Notes: a model not told the origin generated them from the letters alone. A DNA stretch of 64,000 bases from Pseudomonas sp. JQ170C (GCF_035581345.1 NZ_CP141608.1:1444001-1508000), one strand, 5' to 3'. Shown: positions 8,737 through 18,055, counted from the first letter of the stretch. Numbers and translations: made by a program.

Positions 8737-9957
8737 ATGCGTGTGCGTTGCCATTGGTGGCTGGCCCTGGGCCTGTTGGCCTGTTCGCCGGCCTTTGCCA
8801 AGAAAGTTGACCTGGATTATCACGTTCGCCTGCTGCCCCAGAGCGAACAGGCCGAAGTACGCCTGACCCTGGCCGAAGGGACAGCGGTGCGCAGCCTGGA
8901 TTTCGACCTGGGCAAGGCAGGCGCCTACAGCGATTTCAAGGCCGACGGCCAATGGCAAGTGCAGGGCGACGGCCAGCGCGGGCATTGGCAGCCAGGGGCC
9001 GGCAAGAGCCAGCTGACGTACCGCGTACGGCTTTCCCAGCGGCTTAAAAACGGCAGCTACGAGACCCGCATGACGCCCCACTGGGCGCTGTTTCGCGGGG
9101 ACGACCTGGTTCCCCCGGCACGCCTGGACCAGCAGGATGGCACCGAACTGGTCGCCCGCCTGAGCTTTGAATTGCCCGACGGCTGGAAGAGTGTCGAAAC
9201 GCCCTGGCCGCGTATCGGCAAGCAGCGTTTTCGCATCGACAACGTCTCGCGCCTGTTTGACCGGCCGACCGGCTGGATGGTGGCGGGCACCATCGGCACC
9301 CGGCGTGCGCGCCTGGGCGAGACCGAGGTCAGCGTGGCAGCGCCGCAAGGGCAGGGCATGCGCCGGCTGGACAACCTCACCTTGCTCACGTTCGTGTGGC
9401 CGCAGTTGCAGGCGGTATTCCCGCGCAACCCGCCGAAGCTGTTGCTGGTGGGGGCCAAGGATGAGCTCTGGCGCGGAGCCCGGGACGGGCACAATTCGAT
9501 CTACCTGCACAGCAGCCGGCCGCTGGTCAGCGAAAACGGCTCAAGCCCGTTGTTGCGGGAGCTGGTGCATGTCTTCGCGCAGATCAACGACCGTCAGGCC
9601 AGTGACTGGATTGGCGAGTCCCTGGCCGATTACTACGCCATCGAATTGCTGCGCCGTGCCGGGGGTATCACCGAGGATCGTTACCAGGCCGTGCTGACAG
9701 GGCTTGAGCGCAACGGCGCCAAGGTCACCAGCTTGCGTGGTGAGCAGGTGGACAGCGCGGTAACGGCCCGTGGCGTGCTGCTCTTGCAGGCGCTGGACCG
9801 CGAGATCCGTTTGCACACCCATAACCAGCGTTCGCTGGACGACGTCACCCGTGCGCTGATGCGACTGAACAGCGTCAGCACCGAAGAGTTCGTCCAGCTC
9901 AGCGAAAGCGTGCTGGGGCGCGAATCTGAGGTGCTGGCGAGCAAGCTGCTGCGTTAG
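8737..9957 (+). CDS. Secreted peptidase-like protein with a degenerate HExxH motif
   Basis: 406-residue exported protein. The ATG at 8737 follows AAGGAG and opens a clear signal peptide (MRVRCHWWLALGLLACSPAFA, cut before KK). A beta-rich N-terminal half precedes a helical domain that resembles the M61/M1 gluzincin core: LLRELVHVF at about residue 272 sits where HExxH is expected, and WIGESLADYYAIELLRR about 20 residues later matches the third-ligand GES/EG-DYY helix. The first zinc His is Arg here, so zinc peptidase activity is doubtful. It may be a binding or assembly protein built on a peptidase fold. I do not know a named homologue. Its stop overlaps the convergent gene by four bases. Confidence 0.75.
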   Translation: MRVRCHWWLALGLLACSPAFAKKVDLDYHVRLLPQSEQAEVRLTLAEGTAVRSLDFDLGKAGAYSDFKADGQWQVQGDGQRGHWQPGAGKSQLTYRVRLSQRLKNGSYETRMTPHWALFRGDDLVPPARLDQQDGTELVARLSFELPDGWKSVETPWPRIGKQRFRIDNVSRLFDRPTGWMVAGTIGTRRARLGETEVSVAAPQGQGMRRLDNLTLLTFVWPQLQAVFPRNPPKLLLVGAKDELWRGARDGHNSIYLHSSRPLVSENGSSPLLRELVHVFAQINDRQASDWIGESLADYYAIELLRRAGGITEDRYQAVLTGLERNGAKVTSLRGEQVDSAVTARGVLLLQALDREIRLHTHNQRSLDDVTRALMRLNSVSTEEFVQLSESVLGRESEVLASKLLR

Positions 9958-10313
9958 GGCTTGGGGTTTTTCAGCGAGTCGTTGCCGGTGACCGTGGCGC
10001 TGCGCGTGGCGGCGTCGGCACTGGCCTTGAGGGCCCGCAGTTCGGCACCGTTGCGCTCGATGGTCGAGCGCAGGTTGTCGAGGTCGCTGCGTCCGCGCTC
10101 CATCAGGCTTTTCATCGAGCTGTGACCGGTAATGCCGCGTGCCAGGGCCACCCCGCCAATGGCCATCTGGATCAGGCCGAACAGCCCGCCACGGCGCAAG
10201 CCTTTACCCACCATGATCACACCGCCGGCCACGGAGCCGGCGCGTTCCCAGCCGTGCACGTTATGTTCGGGCTTGTCTTGCAGGGCAGGGATCAACGTCT
10301 TGTTCTCGGACAT
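9954..10313 (-). CDS. YgaP-like small membrane protein (DUF2892-type region)
   Basis: 119-residue protein. Residues 22-62 (WERAGSVAGGVIMVGKGLRRG and GLIQMAIGGVALARGITGH) form two short glycine-rich hydrophobic segments resembling the DUF2892/YgaP transmembrane pair. The C-terminal half is a hydrophilic coiled-coil-like helix (MERGRSDLDNLRSTIERNGAELRAL). Function is unknown. It is convergent with the peptidase-like gene, sharing TTAG at 9954-9957 so that both stop codons overlap. Confidence 0.7.
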   Translation of the reverse strand: MSENKTLIPALQDKPEHNVHGWERAGSVAGGVIMVGKGLRRGGLFGLIQMAIGGVALARGITGHSSMKSLMERGRSDLDNLRSTIERNGAELRALKASADAATRSATVTGNDSLKNPKP

Positions 10314-10380
10314 GGTGATTCTCCAGTGGGGGCGATGATATGCAGCAGACCACCGCAGACGACGGACTGTTCCTTCGGAT

Positions 10381-10851
10381 TTATTTGAACTTGGGCCCGG
10401 AGCGGGTGTTCAGGCCTTTGGCCAGGCGGTCGTAGAGCACCACGTTGACGGTCGCGGCCAGGTTCATGCAGCCGTTGGTCGGGATATAGATGGTCTCTTC
10501 GCACCAGGCCCGCACGCTGGGGTCGAGGGAGCCGTCTTCGGGGCCGAAGATGTAGATGGCGCGGTCGGGGTGGGTGTACTCGGGCAGGGGGCGGGCGCCA
10601 TCAACCAGTTCGACGGCGACGGGGGTGCAGCCCAGGGGGATGATTTTTTGCAGATCGTCGATGCCGATCAGCGGGATGTCGTAGTGCACGCGCTTGGTGT
10701 CGGTGACAAAGTCGCGGGCGCGCTCGTAGCGCTTGCCGGTGTAGAACACCGAGTTGACGCCGTAGCAACCCGCCGCGCGCATTACTGAACCGACGTTCTC
10801 CGCTGACTTGGGGTTGAACAGACCAATGCAGCTGTACCGTTTGTTCGCCAC
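10381..10851 (-). CDS. TrmH/SpoU-family RNA methyltransferase
   Basis: 156-residue SPOUT-class RNA 2'-O-methyltransferase with the three family motifs in order: AENVGSVMRAAGCYG (motif 1), IYIFGPEDGSL (motif 2) and IPTNGCMNLAATVNVVLYDRL (motif 3, cofactor knot). It is shorter than TrmH or RlmB and lacks an N-terminal substrate-binding extension, closer to TrmL-sized enzymes. The tRNA or rRNA target nucleotide cannot be assigned. It lies upstream of the small membrane protein gene on the same strand (67-base gap), possibly one transcript. Confidence 0.9.
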   Translation of the reverse strand: MANKRYSCIGLFNPKSAENVGSVMRAAGCYGVNSVFYTGKRYERARDFVTDTKRVHYDIPLIGIDDLQKIIPLGCTPVAVELVDGARPLPEYTHPDRAIYIFGPEDGSLDPSVRAWCEETIYIPTNGCMNLAATVNVVLYDRLAKGLNTRSGPKFK

Positions 10852-10923
10852 GTGCCGGGGCCCTTCGCAAAAAAGAACGCGATTATACGGGCTTGCCGGC
10901 GTGGGTGGGGCGCGGGTTTACGC

Positions 10924-11295
10924 TCAATCTTTTTTCAGCAGGCCGGCCAGCCCCGCGAACGGGTTGTGGGTCGCCTTGGCGATGCTCGGGCTACTCGTGG
11001 AGCCTTCGCTGAAGTATTGCTGGTCGGTGTAGCGGGAGTGTTCGTTGTCGTGGCAGTACAGGCACAGCAACTCCCAGTTCGAGCCATCCTGGGGGTTGTT
11101 GTCGTGGTTGTGGTCACGGTGGTGCACGGTCAGTTCGCTCAGGCGCTTGCCGGAGAACTCCCGGGCGCAGCGGCCGCAGACGTGCGGGTACATTTTCAGG
11201 GCTTTGTCGCGATAGCCCATTTCTTTGTCGCGCTTGGCGTCGGCGAGGATGCGGTCGAGCCGTGCGGTGGCGGAGGCAGTGGATGCCGAACTCAT
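10924..11295 (-). CDS. YajD family HNH nuclease
   Basis: 123-residue protein with an HNH endonuclease core: two zinc-type cysteine pairs (CGRCAREF and LCLYCHDNEH) flanking LTVHHRDHNHDNNPQDGSNWELLC. This matches the uncharacterised YajD family. Nuclease activity is inferred from the motif only. It precedes the SPOUT methyltransferase gene by 72 bases on the same strand. Confidence 0.9.
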   Translation of the reverse strand: MSSASTASATARLDRILADAKRDKEMGYRDKALKMYPHVCGRCAREFSGKRLSELTVHHRDHNHDNNPQDGSNWELLCLYCHDNEHSRYTDQQYFSEGSTSSPSIAKATHNPFAGLAGLLKKD

Positions 11296-11412
11296 GGGAT
11301 TACCTTTCTCGGGCTTGTTACGGTTATGCCTTGAAGTTTAGCCCGACGGCGGGCGTTTCGGACAGGCTACGCTTGGGGGTAGGCTGTCAGGTCGTTACCA
11401 AGGAGTCTGCGT

Positions 11413-11685
11413 ATGCGTTACTTGACCATTGCCGCCCTGATTCTGGTGTGCCTGCAATCGGCTGTGGCTGCCGATCTGCAGCCGCGCCCCATTGCGCCGG
11501 TACCGGGGGCGCCGGGGACGGCGACACCGACGCCATACCCGCAGATTACCCCCAGTACGCCACCCCGCGCCGGTGACGCGACACCCGGCTCACCGTTGTT
11601 GCCGTCGATTCCGGTGCCTTCGCCGCCCAGGGATCAGCCGTTGCCAGGGTTGACGCCGCCGCAGGACAAGCCGAAGGCGGATTAG
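11413..11685 (+). CDS. Small secreted proline-rich protein
   Basis: 90-residue protein with a clear signal peptide (MRYLTIAALILVCLQSAVAA) and a mature part of about 70 residues that is roughly one third proline, with many Ser/Thr/Pro clusters and no hydrophobic core. It is likely disordered and periplasmic or envelope associated. An AAGGAG-type site lies eight bases before the ATG. I recognise no family and assign no function. A REP pair begins directly after the stop codon. Confidence 0.7.
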   Translation: MRYLTIAALILVCLQSAVAADLQPRPIAPVPGAPGTATPTPYPQITPSTPPRAGDATPGSPLLPSIPVPSPPRDQPLPGLTPPQDKPKAD

Positions 11686-11686
11686 C

Positions 11687-11732
11687 ATCGCGGGGCAAGC
11701 CCGCTCCGGTAGGAGCGGGCTTGCCCCGCGAT
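11687..11732. repeat. REP pair (inverted doublet)
   Basis: ATCGCGGGGCAAGCCCGCTCC followed within four bases by its inverse complement, giving a near-perfect palindromic hairpin. It lies between the convergent ends of the proline-rich protein gene and ptrB. Confidence 0.95.
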
Positions 11733-11736
11733 CAGA

Positions 11737-13791
11737 TCACGCATCCACACCCAGCACCTTGAACACAAACCCATACTCCAGCGCCACATCCCGCAGCCCC
11801 TGGTAACGCCCGCTCATGCCGCCATGCCCGGCATCCATTTCGGTCTTGAGCAGCAGCAGATTGGTGTCGGTCTTGGTCACGCGCAGTTTGGCCACCCATT
11901 TGGCCGCTTCCCAGTACTGCACGCGGCTGTCGTTGTAGCCCGCCACCACCAGCAACGCCGGGTAGGCCTGGGCCTTGACGTTCTCGTAAGGCGCGTAGGC
12001 CTTGATCCGCTCAAACACCTCAGGTTCTTCAGGGTTGCCCCACTCGTCGTACTCGGTGACGGTCAATGGCAGGTCGGGGTCGAGCATGGTGTTGAGCACG
12101 TCGACGAACGGCACTTCGGCGATGGCTGCCTTGAACAGTTCCGGGCGCTGGTTGAGCACCGCGCCAATCAACAGGCCACCGGCACTGCCACCGCTGATTG
12201 CCAGTTGGTCGGCGCGGGTCACGCCCTGGGCGATCAGGTGCTCAGCACAGGCGATGAAGTCGTTGAAGGTGTTGGTCTTGTGTTCCTGCTTGCCGGCCCG
12301 GTACCAGGCTTCACCCAGTTCGCCACCGCCGCGCACATGGGCGATGGCAAAGGCCACGCCGCGCTCCAGCAGGCTCAGGCGGGCATGGGAGAACCACGGG
12401 TCCAGGCTCTCGCCATAGGCGCCGTAGCCGTACAGGTACAGGGGGACCGGCTTGCCCAGGTCGGCGCGACGTTGCACCAGGCTGATCGGCACCTGGGTGC
12501 CGTCACCGGCAGTGGCCCACAGTCGCTGGCTCACGTACTCGTCGGGGTCGAAGGGGCCGAGTACCGGGGTCTCTTTAAGGACCTGCTGAGCACCGCTGGC
12601 CAACTCCAGCTGGCGCACCTGGGCCGGGCGATTGAGGGCCTGGTAGCGCAAGCGGATGCGGTTGCTTTCAAACTCGAGGCTGTCCTGCACGTACAGGCTG
12701 TAGGCCGCATCCGGCAGTTCCACCCGGTACGGGGCGAGCCCCTGCGGATGCACTTCGATGATCGGCAGGCCGCCTTCGCGCAGGCTCAGGCTGAGGGCGC
12801 TGGCGTTCAGGCTCAGGCCTTCGAGCATGATGGTGTCGCGGTGCGCCACCAGCAATTGCCACTGCTCGCGAGTCGGTACCTGGTGGCTGCCGGCGTGGTA
12901 CAGGGCGAAGTTGATGCCGTCCTGATTGGTGCGGATGAACCAGCGCCACTGGCCGTCGAGCTGGCCGTGGTCCGGGAAGTATTCATGGCCTTCGACCCGT
13001 GCTGCCAGGCAGGTGAAGTCGCCGTCGGGCTGCTCGGCGTCCAGCACCCAGGCTTCGCTGGTGGTCTTGCTGTTGAGCAGCAGGATCAGTTGGCGCTCGG
13101 AGCTGGCCCGGTAGCAGTGCAGGAAGAAACGACCATCGGTTTCTTCGTAAATGGCCTGGCAACCTTCGCGGCCCAGGCGGTGGCGCAGCAGCTTGTGCGG
13201 TCGATGGGTGTCGTCCAGTTCGGCGAAGAACAGCGTCTGGCTGTCGTTGGCCCAGGTCATGCTGCCGTCGCAGTGCTCGAACGGCAGTTGCTCGAGGGTG
13301 CCGCTGGCCAGCTCCTTGACATACAGGGTGTAGATTTCGTCGCCCGTGGTATCAAGGCTGTAGGCCAGGCGTTGGTGGTCGGGGCTGACGTTGAAGGCGC
13401 CGAGGGAGAGGAAGCCGCCGTTGGCCAGCTGGTTGGGGTCCAGCAGCAGCTCTTCCTGGCTTTCATCGACTGTGTTGGAGTCGTCGGCCGGGCGCGGGCA
13501 GCGGTAGTGGCGCGGGTACTCTTCGCCGGCGGTCGTGCGGCTGTAGTACAGGTAAGGGCCCCAGGGCGAGGGCAGCGACAGGTCGGTCTCAAGGATGCGG
13601 CCCTTGATCTCCTCGAACAGCTGCTCGCGCAATTCGGCCTGGTCGGCCAGTTGGGCCTCCTGGTAGGCGTTCTCGGCGTTCAGGTAGGCAATGACTTCGG
13701 GGCTGTCGCGTTCTTGCAGCCAGGCATAGGGATCGGCGCCTTCGGCCTTGCGGGCAATCGGGGCGCGGGGGGCGGTGGCGTCTGCGGACAT
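11737..13791 (-). CDS. ptrB: Oligopeptidase B (S9 family)
   Basis: 684-residue cytosolic serine oligopeptidase that cuts short peptides after Lys or Arg. The N-terminal beta-propeller precedes the alpha/beta-hydrolase domain, where GAYGESLDPWFS, AHVRGGGELGEAWY and the nucleophile elbow AISGGSAGGLLIGAV are seen; the catalytic His lies in MDAGHGGMSGRY near the C-terminus. The frame continues upstream to an ATG at 13842, but starting at 13791 (MSADATAPRAPIARK) gives the usual family length and has AGAGA upstream. The start is therefore moderately sure. The gene is divergent from the membrane protein at 13876. Confidence 0.92.
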   Translation of the reverse strand: MSADATAPRAPIARKAEGADPYAWLQERDSPEVIAYLNAENAYQEAQLADQAELREQLFEEIKGRILETDLSLPSPWGPYLYYSRTTAGEEYPRHYRCPRPADDSNTVDESQEELLLDPNQLANGGFLSLGAFNVSPDHQRLAYSLDTTGDEIYTLYVKELASGTLEQLPFEHCDGSMTWANDSQTLFFAELDDTHRPHKLLRHRLGREGCQAIYEETDGRFFLHCYRASSERQLILLLNSKTTSEAWVLDAEQPDGDFTCLAARVEGHEYFPDHGQLDGQWRWFIRTNQDGINFALYHAGSHQVPTREQWQLLVAHRDTIMLEGLSLNASALSLSLREGGLPIIEVHPQGLAPYRVELPDAAYSLYVQDSLEFESNRIRLRYQALNRPAQVRQLELASGAQQVLKETPVLGPFDPDEYVSQRLWATAGDGTQVPISLVQRRADLGKPVPLYLYGYGAYGESLDPWFSHARLSLLERGVAFAIAHVRGGGELGEAWYRAGKQEHKTNTFNDFIACAEHLIAQGVTRADQLAISGGSAGGLLIGAVLNQRPELFKAAIAEVPFVDVLNTMLDPDLPLTVTEYDEWGNPEEPEVFERIKAYAPYENVKAQAYPALLVVAGYNDSRVQYWEAAKWVAKLRVTKTDTNLLLLKTEMDAGHGGMSGRYQGLRDVALEYGFVFKVLGVDA

Positions 13792-13875
13792 GCGGGGATC
13801 TCTTGGCTGGGGGGCGCCTGCGCGCTCAAATGTGTTTATCATAAGCGTCTATTTGCCTAGCTTGCCACGGACACC

Positions 13876-14364
13876 ATGACCGAGAACGACTATCTGCTCG
13901 CCTGGGGCCTCTACGCCCTGGCCGCCCTGGGTTGCCTGGCGGTGGGCTTTCGCCTGACCCGCTGGATGTGGCGCTGGCTGCGCGAACCGCTGCGGGTGTT
14001 GATGGCAGTGCTGCTGCTGACCCCGACCATCATCGATCCGGTCAAAGACAAATTCGCCCCGGCCATCGCCATTGCCGCCCTGGACCTGCTGTTCAAGGTC
14101 GGCAACAACGTATGGCGGGCGGCGGCCGACCTGGCCCTGTACGGCATGATCGCCTTCGCCCTCTACGCTGTGTTCGTGGTACTGCGCTGGCCCGTCGAAA
14201 AACGCGCCAGGGCCCGTCGTGAACAGGCCGAGACCGCCGCCAAGCGCGATGCCGAAGAGGCCGTGGCCGAGGCGCCCATGGCCGCCGACAACCGCGACCG
14301 TTATCGCAACCCGCCCGAAGCGCCGCTGGGCGGCAATCGTCCGCGGGTCGAGCCGCGCTTGTAG
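13876..14364 (+). CDS. Conserved inner-membrane protein of unknown function
   Basis: 162-residue protein with probably three membrane segments: residues 7-27 (YLLAWGLYALAALGCLAVGF), a second at about 41-60 with PLRVLMAVLLLTPTIIDPVK, and a third at about 86-106 (DLALYGMIAFALYAVFVVL). The C-terminal 55 residues are a charged, Glu/Arg/Ala-rich helix with a proline-rich tail, likely cytosolic. No family name is recognised. It is followed after 23 bases by the YafJ-type amidotransferase and then a DUF2937 gene, which together look like one operon. Confidence 0.75.
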   Translation: MTENDYLLAWGLYALAALGCLAVGFRLTRWMWRWLREPLRVLMAVLLLTPTIIDPVKDKFAPAIAIAALDLLFKVGNNVWRAAADLALYGMIAFALYAVFVVLRWPVEKRARARREQAETAAKRDAEEAVAEAPMAADNRDRYRNPPEAPLGGNRPRVEPRL

Positions 14365-14387
14365 TCAATTGCCCGGGAGCAGCCAGT

Positions 14388-15161
14388 ATGTGTGAACTGT
14401 TGGGCATGAGCGCCAATGTGCCGACCGATATCGTTTTCAGCTTCACCGGGCTGATGCAGCGCGGTGGACGGACCGGTCCGCATCGCGACGGCTGGGGTAT
14501 CGGTTTCTATGAAGGCCGTGGCCTGCGTCTGTTCCAGGACCCGGCGGCCAGCTGCGAGTCGGAAGTGGCGAATCTGGTGCAGCGCTATCCGATCAAGAGC
14601 GAAGTGGTGATCGGCCATATTCGCCAGGCCAACGTCGGTAAGGTCTGCCTGTCCAATACCCATCCTTTTGTCCGCGAGCTGTGGGGGCGCAACTGGTGCT
14701 TCGCCCATAACGGTCAGTTGGGCGAGTTCCAGGGCCAGGCCAGCTTCTATCGGCCGATCGGCGACACCGACAGTGAAGCGGCCTTCTGCGACCTGCTCAA
14801 CCGCATCCGCGAAGCCTTCCCGGAGCCCGTCGAGGCTGAAGTGCTGTTGCCGGTGCTGGTCGAGGCTTGCGCCGAATACCGCAGCAAGGGTGTGTTCAAC
14901 TGCCTGCTCAGCGATGGCGACTGGCTGTTCTGCTTCTGCTCGACCAAGCTTGTGCACATCACCCGGCGCGCACCGTTCGGGCCGGCGCGGCTCAAGGACG
15001 TCGACATGATCGTCGACTTCCAGGCCGAGACCACCCCCAACGACGTGGTCACCGTGATCGCCACCGAGGCGCTGACCGAGAACGAGACCTGGCAGCGCTA
15101 TGAGCCCGGCCAGTGGGCGCTGTGGCGCCGGGGTGAATGCATCGCCCAGGGACAACGCTAA
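14388..15161 (+). CDS. Class II glutamine amidotransferase (YafJ-like)
   Basis: 257-residue protein of the Ntn-hydrolase fold. Cys2, directly after the initiator Met (MCELLGMSAN), is the nucleophile that frees ammonia from glutamine. Supporting residues are in HRDGWGIGFYEGRG, VIGHIRQANVG and CFAHNGQLGEF. No synthetase domain is fused, so the acceptor reaction is unknown, as for E. coli YafJ. It is spaced 23 and 10 bases from its neighbours on the same strand. Confidence 0.93.
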   Translation: MCELLGMSANVPTDIVFSFTGLMQRGGRTGPHRDGWGIGFYEGRGLRLFQDPAASCESEVANLVQRYPIKSEVVIGHIRQANVGKVCLSNTHPFVRELWGRNWCFAHNGQLGEFQGQASFYRPIGDTDSEAAFCDLLNRIREAFPEPVEAEVLLPVLVEACAEYRSKGVFNCLLSDGDWLFCFCSTKLVHITRRAPFGPARLKDVDMIVDFQAETTPNDVVTVIATEALTENETWQRYEPGQWALWRRGECIAQGQR

Positions 15162-15171
15162 GGGATAGCCC

Positions 15172-15693
15172 ATGTTCAGAAGTTACCTGCGGTTGCTGTT
15201 GTTCACGTTCGGGTTGCTGGTAGGGGTGCAGGTACCTGGCCTGATCAACGACTACAGCCAGCGGGTCGAGGCGAAACTGCTCGAATCGCGCGAAGGCCTC
15301 AAGGGCTTCGAGGACACCGCCCGGCGCTTTTTCAACGGTGACCTGCAAGCGCTGGTGCGCCACTACCGCAGCAGTGACGACCCGGTGTTCAACAGCGACG
15401 CCAACAGCATCGACAGCCTGCTGATCCGCAATCGCCTGCTCGAACGTGAATGGCAAATCCTCCAGGGGCCGTGGCTGGAGCGCACCTGGCATGTGCTGGT
15501 ACAGGCCGACAGCCAGCTGCGCGAGGAAACCCTCAAGGGCTACTCCTACCAGATCCTCCTGGCCCCCGAAGCCCTGGCCTGGGGCCTGAGCTGCGCCTTG
15601 CTGCTGGCCTTGAGCATCGAAAGCCTGTTGCTGCTGCTCGGCTGGGTGGCCCTCGGCGGGCGGCGCAAAGCGGTGACCGAGAGCTGGCGCTAG
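15172..15693 (+). CDS. DUF2937 family membrane protein
   Basis: 173-residue protein. One N-terminal transmembrane helix (residues 5-24, LRLLLFTFGLLVGVQVPGLI), a hydrophilic, likely periplasmic region of about 110 residues, and a C-terminal helix (ALAWGLSCALLLALSIESLLLLLGWVAL) with a positively charged end. This layout and the RVEAKLLESREGLKGFEDTARRFF block fit DUF2937. Function is unknown. It probably belongs to the operon starting at 13876. Its stop codon shares the CTAG at 15690-15693 with the stop of the convergent LysR gene. Confidence 0.85.
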   Translation: MFRSYLRLLLFTFGLLVGVQVPGLINDYSQRVEAKLLESREGLKGFEDTARRFFNGDLQALVRHYRSSDDPVFNSDANSIDSLLIRNRLLEREWQILQGPWLERTWHVLVQADSQLREETLKGYSYQILLAPEALAWGLSCALLLALSIESLLLLLGWVALGGRRKAVTESWR

Positions 15694-16601
15694 ACCAGCT
15701 TGATCCGCTGCGGTCCTGCATCGGCGGCATAGCGCTCCAGCACGTTACGACATAGCGCGACTACTTCATCCACCAGCTCGACCCCGGTCTGCCAGGCCAC
15801 CACCAGCTCCAGGCTTGGGGGTTGCTGGGCCAGCGGCAGCAGGGTCAGCTCACCCCGGGCCAGTTCCTCGCTGACCAGGGCCGGCGGCAGGGCGCCGATG
15901 CCGAAGCCGTCGCGCAACAAGCGGGTAATCGCCGCCACCGAGTTCACACAGTTCAGCCGTGGCGCACTGACGCCTTCGGCCTGGAGCAGGCTGAGCACTT
16001 CCTGGTGCGGCCGGGAGTTTTTCGAGAAGGTCACGATGCGCTCGCGGGCAAGCTCGGCGAGGGAGGCGTAGTCGCGGTTGTAGATCGAGTGACTGGCGAC
16101 GATCCAGCCCATGGGGTAGCGCGCCAGGTCCAGGCTGCGGATCGACTCCTGGCGGAGAAGGTCGGTTTGCAGGATTACATCGAGAAAGCCTTTTTGCAGC
16201 TGTTCGCGCAAATTGAGCGCGGTATCGGCGATCAACTCGATTTCAACCTGCGGGTATCGCTCCATCAGTTCCGACACCAGCGGGCTCATCCAGGTATGGA
16301 TGACCGTGTCCATCACGCCCAGGCGAATCCTGCCGACCTTGGCCCGGTCGCTGTCCAGCGATTGCTTGAGCGCTTTGGCGGTGGCGAGCATCTGCTCGGC
16401 GTATTCGAGCACCTTGCTGCCTTCGGGCGTCAGGCTGACCCCGCGTGAATCGCGCAGCAGCAGCTTGACCCCAAGGTCGGCTTCCAGCGCAGCAATGCGG
16501 CTGGAGATCGACGCCTGGGTGGTGAAGAGCTTTTCGGCGGTCAGGCGAAAGCTCTTGAGCCGGGCGACCCAAACGAAGGTTTCGAGGAACTTGAGGTTCA
16601 T
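15690..16601 (-). CDS. LysR family regulator, probable regulator of the pxp locus
   Basis: 303-residue LysR-type regulator: N-terminal winged HTH (FLETFVWVARLKSFRLTAEKLFTTQASISSRIAALEADLG, residues 4-43) and a C-terminal periplasmic-binding-like effector domain. I chose the ATG at 16601 because it gives the canonical MNLKFLETF start; the frame is open upstream without homology. It is divergent from the MFS-pxpABC operon with a 142-base shared promoter region, the classic arrangement for a LysR protein controlling its neighbour. The effector could be 5-oxoproline or a product, which is inference. Confidence 0.92.
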   Translation of the reverse strand: MNLKFLETFVWVARLKSFRLTAEKLFTTQASISSRIAALEADLGVKLLLRDSRGVSLTPEGSKVLEYAEQMLATAKALKQSLDSDRAKVGRIRLGVMDTVIHTWMSPLVSELMERYPQVEIELIADTALNLREQLQKGFLDVILQTDLLRQESIRSLDLARYPMGWIVASHSIYNRDYASLAELARERIVTFSKNSRPHQEVLSLLQAEGVSAPRLNCVNSVAAITRLLRDGFGIGALPPALVSEELARGELTLLPLAQQPPSLELVVAWQTGVELVDEVVALCRNVLERYAADAGPQRIKLV

Positions 16602-16743
16602 GGTGCGCTCACTGATCAAATTTTTCTTATGCCAGACCGCTGGTTTTTCTCGTTGGACGCAGGTGCACACCCATCGAAAAATGACAGTCAGGTTGCGACA
16701 AAGATCGTCGCCTTTAAAACAATACCAACAAGCTGAGGCAACC

Positions 16744-18030
16744 ATGAACCCATCGGGCGTGCAGCAACAGGTCAAAACCAGATCGGTGGCGGGTCCCTTC
16801 GACTGGTACCGCAACATCAATAAGCAAGAACGACGGACCTTCTGGAGCTGCAAGATCGGCTACGGCCTCGATGGCATGGACACCCAGATGCTCAGCTTCG
16901 TCATTCCCACCCTGATCGCCCTGTGGGGCATCACCACCGCCGAGGCCGGGCTGATTCACACCAGCACCCTGATCGCTTCGGCACTGGGCGGCTGGATCGC
17001 CGGCATCCTCTCCGACCGCATCGGCCGGGTACGCACCCTGCAGTTGACCGTGCTGTGGTTCGCCTTTTTCACCTTCCTCTGCGGTTTTGCCCAAACCTAC
17101 GACCAACTGCTGATCGCCCGCACCCTGATGGGCTTCGGCTTCGGTGGCGAGTGGACCGCAGGCGCGGTGCTGATCGGTGAAGTCATCCGTGCCAAGGACC
17201 GCGGCAAGGCGGTGGGCATGGTGCAGTCGGGCTGGGCCATTGGTTGGGGCCTGACGGCGATTCTCTACGCGATATTGTTTACCTGGCTGCCGCCTGAAGA
17301 CGCCTGGCGTGCCCTGTTCCTGCTGGGTATCGTACCGGCGGTGTTCGTGATCTTCGTCCGTCGCCTGGTCAAGGACCCGGAAGTCTACCGCCTGGCCAAG
17401 GCCGCGGAAAAATCCGAAGCGCCGTCGCACTTCTATGAAATTTTCGCCCCCGGCATGCTGTTCACCACCTTCCGCGCCTCGCTGCTGACCACCGGCGCCC
17501 TGGGCGGTTACTACGCCATCACTTCCTGGCTGCCGACCTTCCTCACCAACGAGCGTGGCCTGAGCGTCCTGAGCACCGGTGGCTACCTGGCCATGGTGAT
17601 CGTCGGTTCATACGTCGGCTACGTGATCAGCGCCTACCTCACCGATCTGCTGGGGCGCAAAAAGAACTTCATCCTGTTCGCCGTGGGCTCGTTCATCATC
17701 GTGCTGCTCTACACCCAGATGCAGGTCAGCGATGGCGTGATGCTGTGGCTGGGCTTCCCGCTGGGCTTCTTCGCCTCGGGTATTTTCAGCGGCATGGGGG
17801 CATTCCTGACCGAGCTGTTCCCCACCCGTATCCGTGGTTCGGGGCAGGGCTTCTGCTACAACATCGGTCGCGCCCTTGCGGCATTCTTCCCGCTGCTGAT
17901 CGGCATGCTCAGCCAGAAAATCCCGCTGGGGCTGGGTATCGGCGGCTTTGCGGCAGTGAGTTACGGTGTGGTAATTCTGGCGGCATTGAGCCTGCCGGAA
18001 ACCCGCGGCAAAGAACTTGAAGCCCATTAA
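16744..18030 (+). CDS. MFS transporter, candidate 5-oxoproline permease
   Basis: 428-residue, twelve-helix major facilitator of the metabolite:proton symporter (AAHS/MHS-like) type. The signature [12 protein letters not shown] between helices 2 and 3 and [11 protein letters not shown] between helices 8 and 9 are present; an acidic [11 protein letters not shown] in helix 1 is the proton-coupling type seen in aromatic acid symporters. The ATG at 16744 follows GAGGCAACC. It is followed 25 bases later by pxpABC, so uptake of 5-oxoproline (pyroglutamate) or a related lactam is the simplest role, but this is inferred from context only. Confidence 0.88.
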   Translation: MNPSGVQQQVKTRSVAGPFDWYRNINKQERRTFWSCKIGYGLDGMDTQMLSFVIPTLIALWGITTAEAGLIHTSTLIASALGGWIAGILSDRIGRVRTLQLTVLWFAFFTFLCGFAQTYDQLLIARTLMGFGFGGEWTAGAVLIGEVIRAKDRGKAVGMVQSGWAIGWGLTAILYAILFTWLPPEDAWRALFLLGIVPAVFVIFVRRLVKDPEVYRLAKAAEKSEAPSHFYEIFAPGMLFTTFRASLLTTGALGGYYAITSWLPTFLTNERGLSVLSTGGYLAMVIVGSYVGYVISAYLTDLLGRKKNFILFAVGSFIIVLLYTQMQVSDGVMLWLGFPLGFFASGIFSGMGAFLTELFPTRIRGSGQGFCYNIGRALAAFFPLLIGMLSQKIPLGLGIGGFAAVSYGVVILAALSLPETRGKELEAH

Positions 18031-18055
18031 GGTCGAGCCAGAAGGAGTGACACAC

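Noticed and set aside
11824..13860. 678-codon open frame on the plus strand
   Set aside because: Exact antisense of ptrB; residue mix is Gly/Val/Ala/Gln rich without domain pattern. Treated as shadow.
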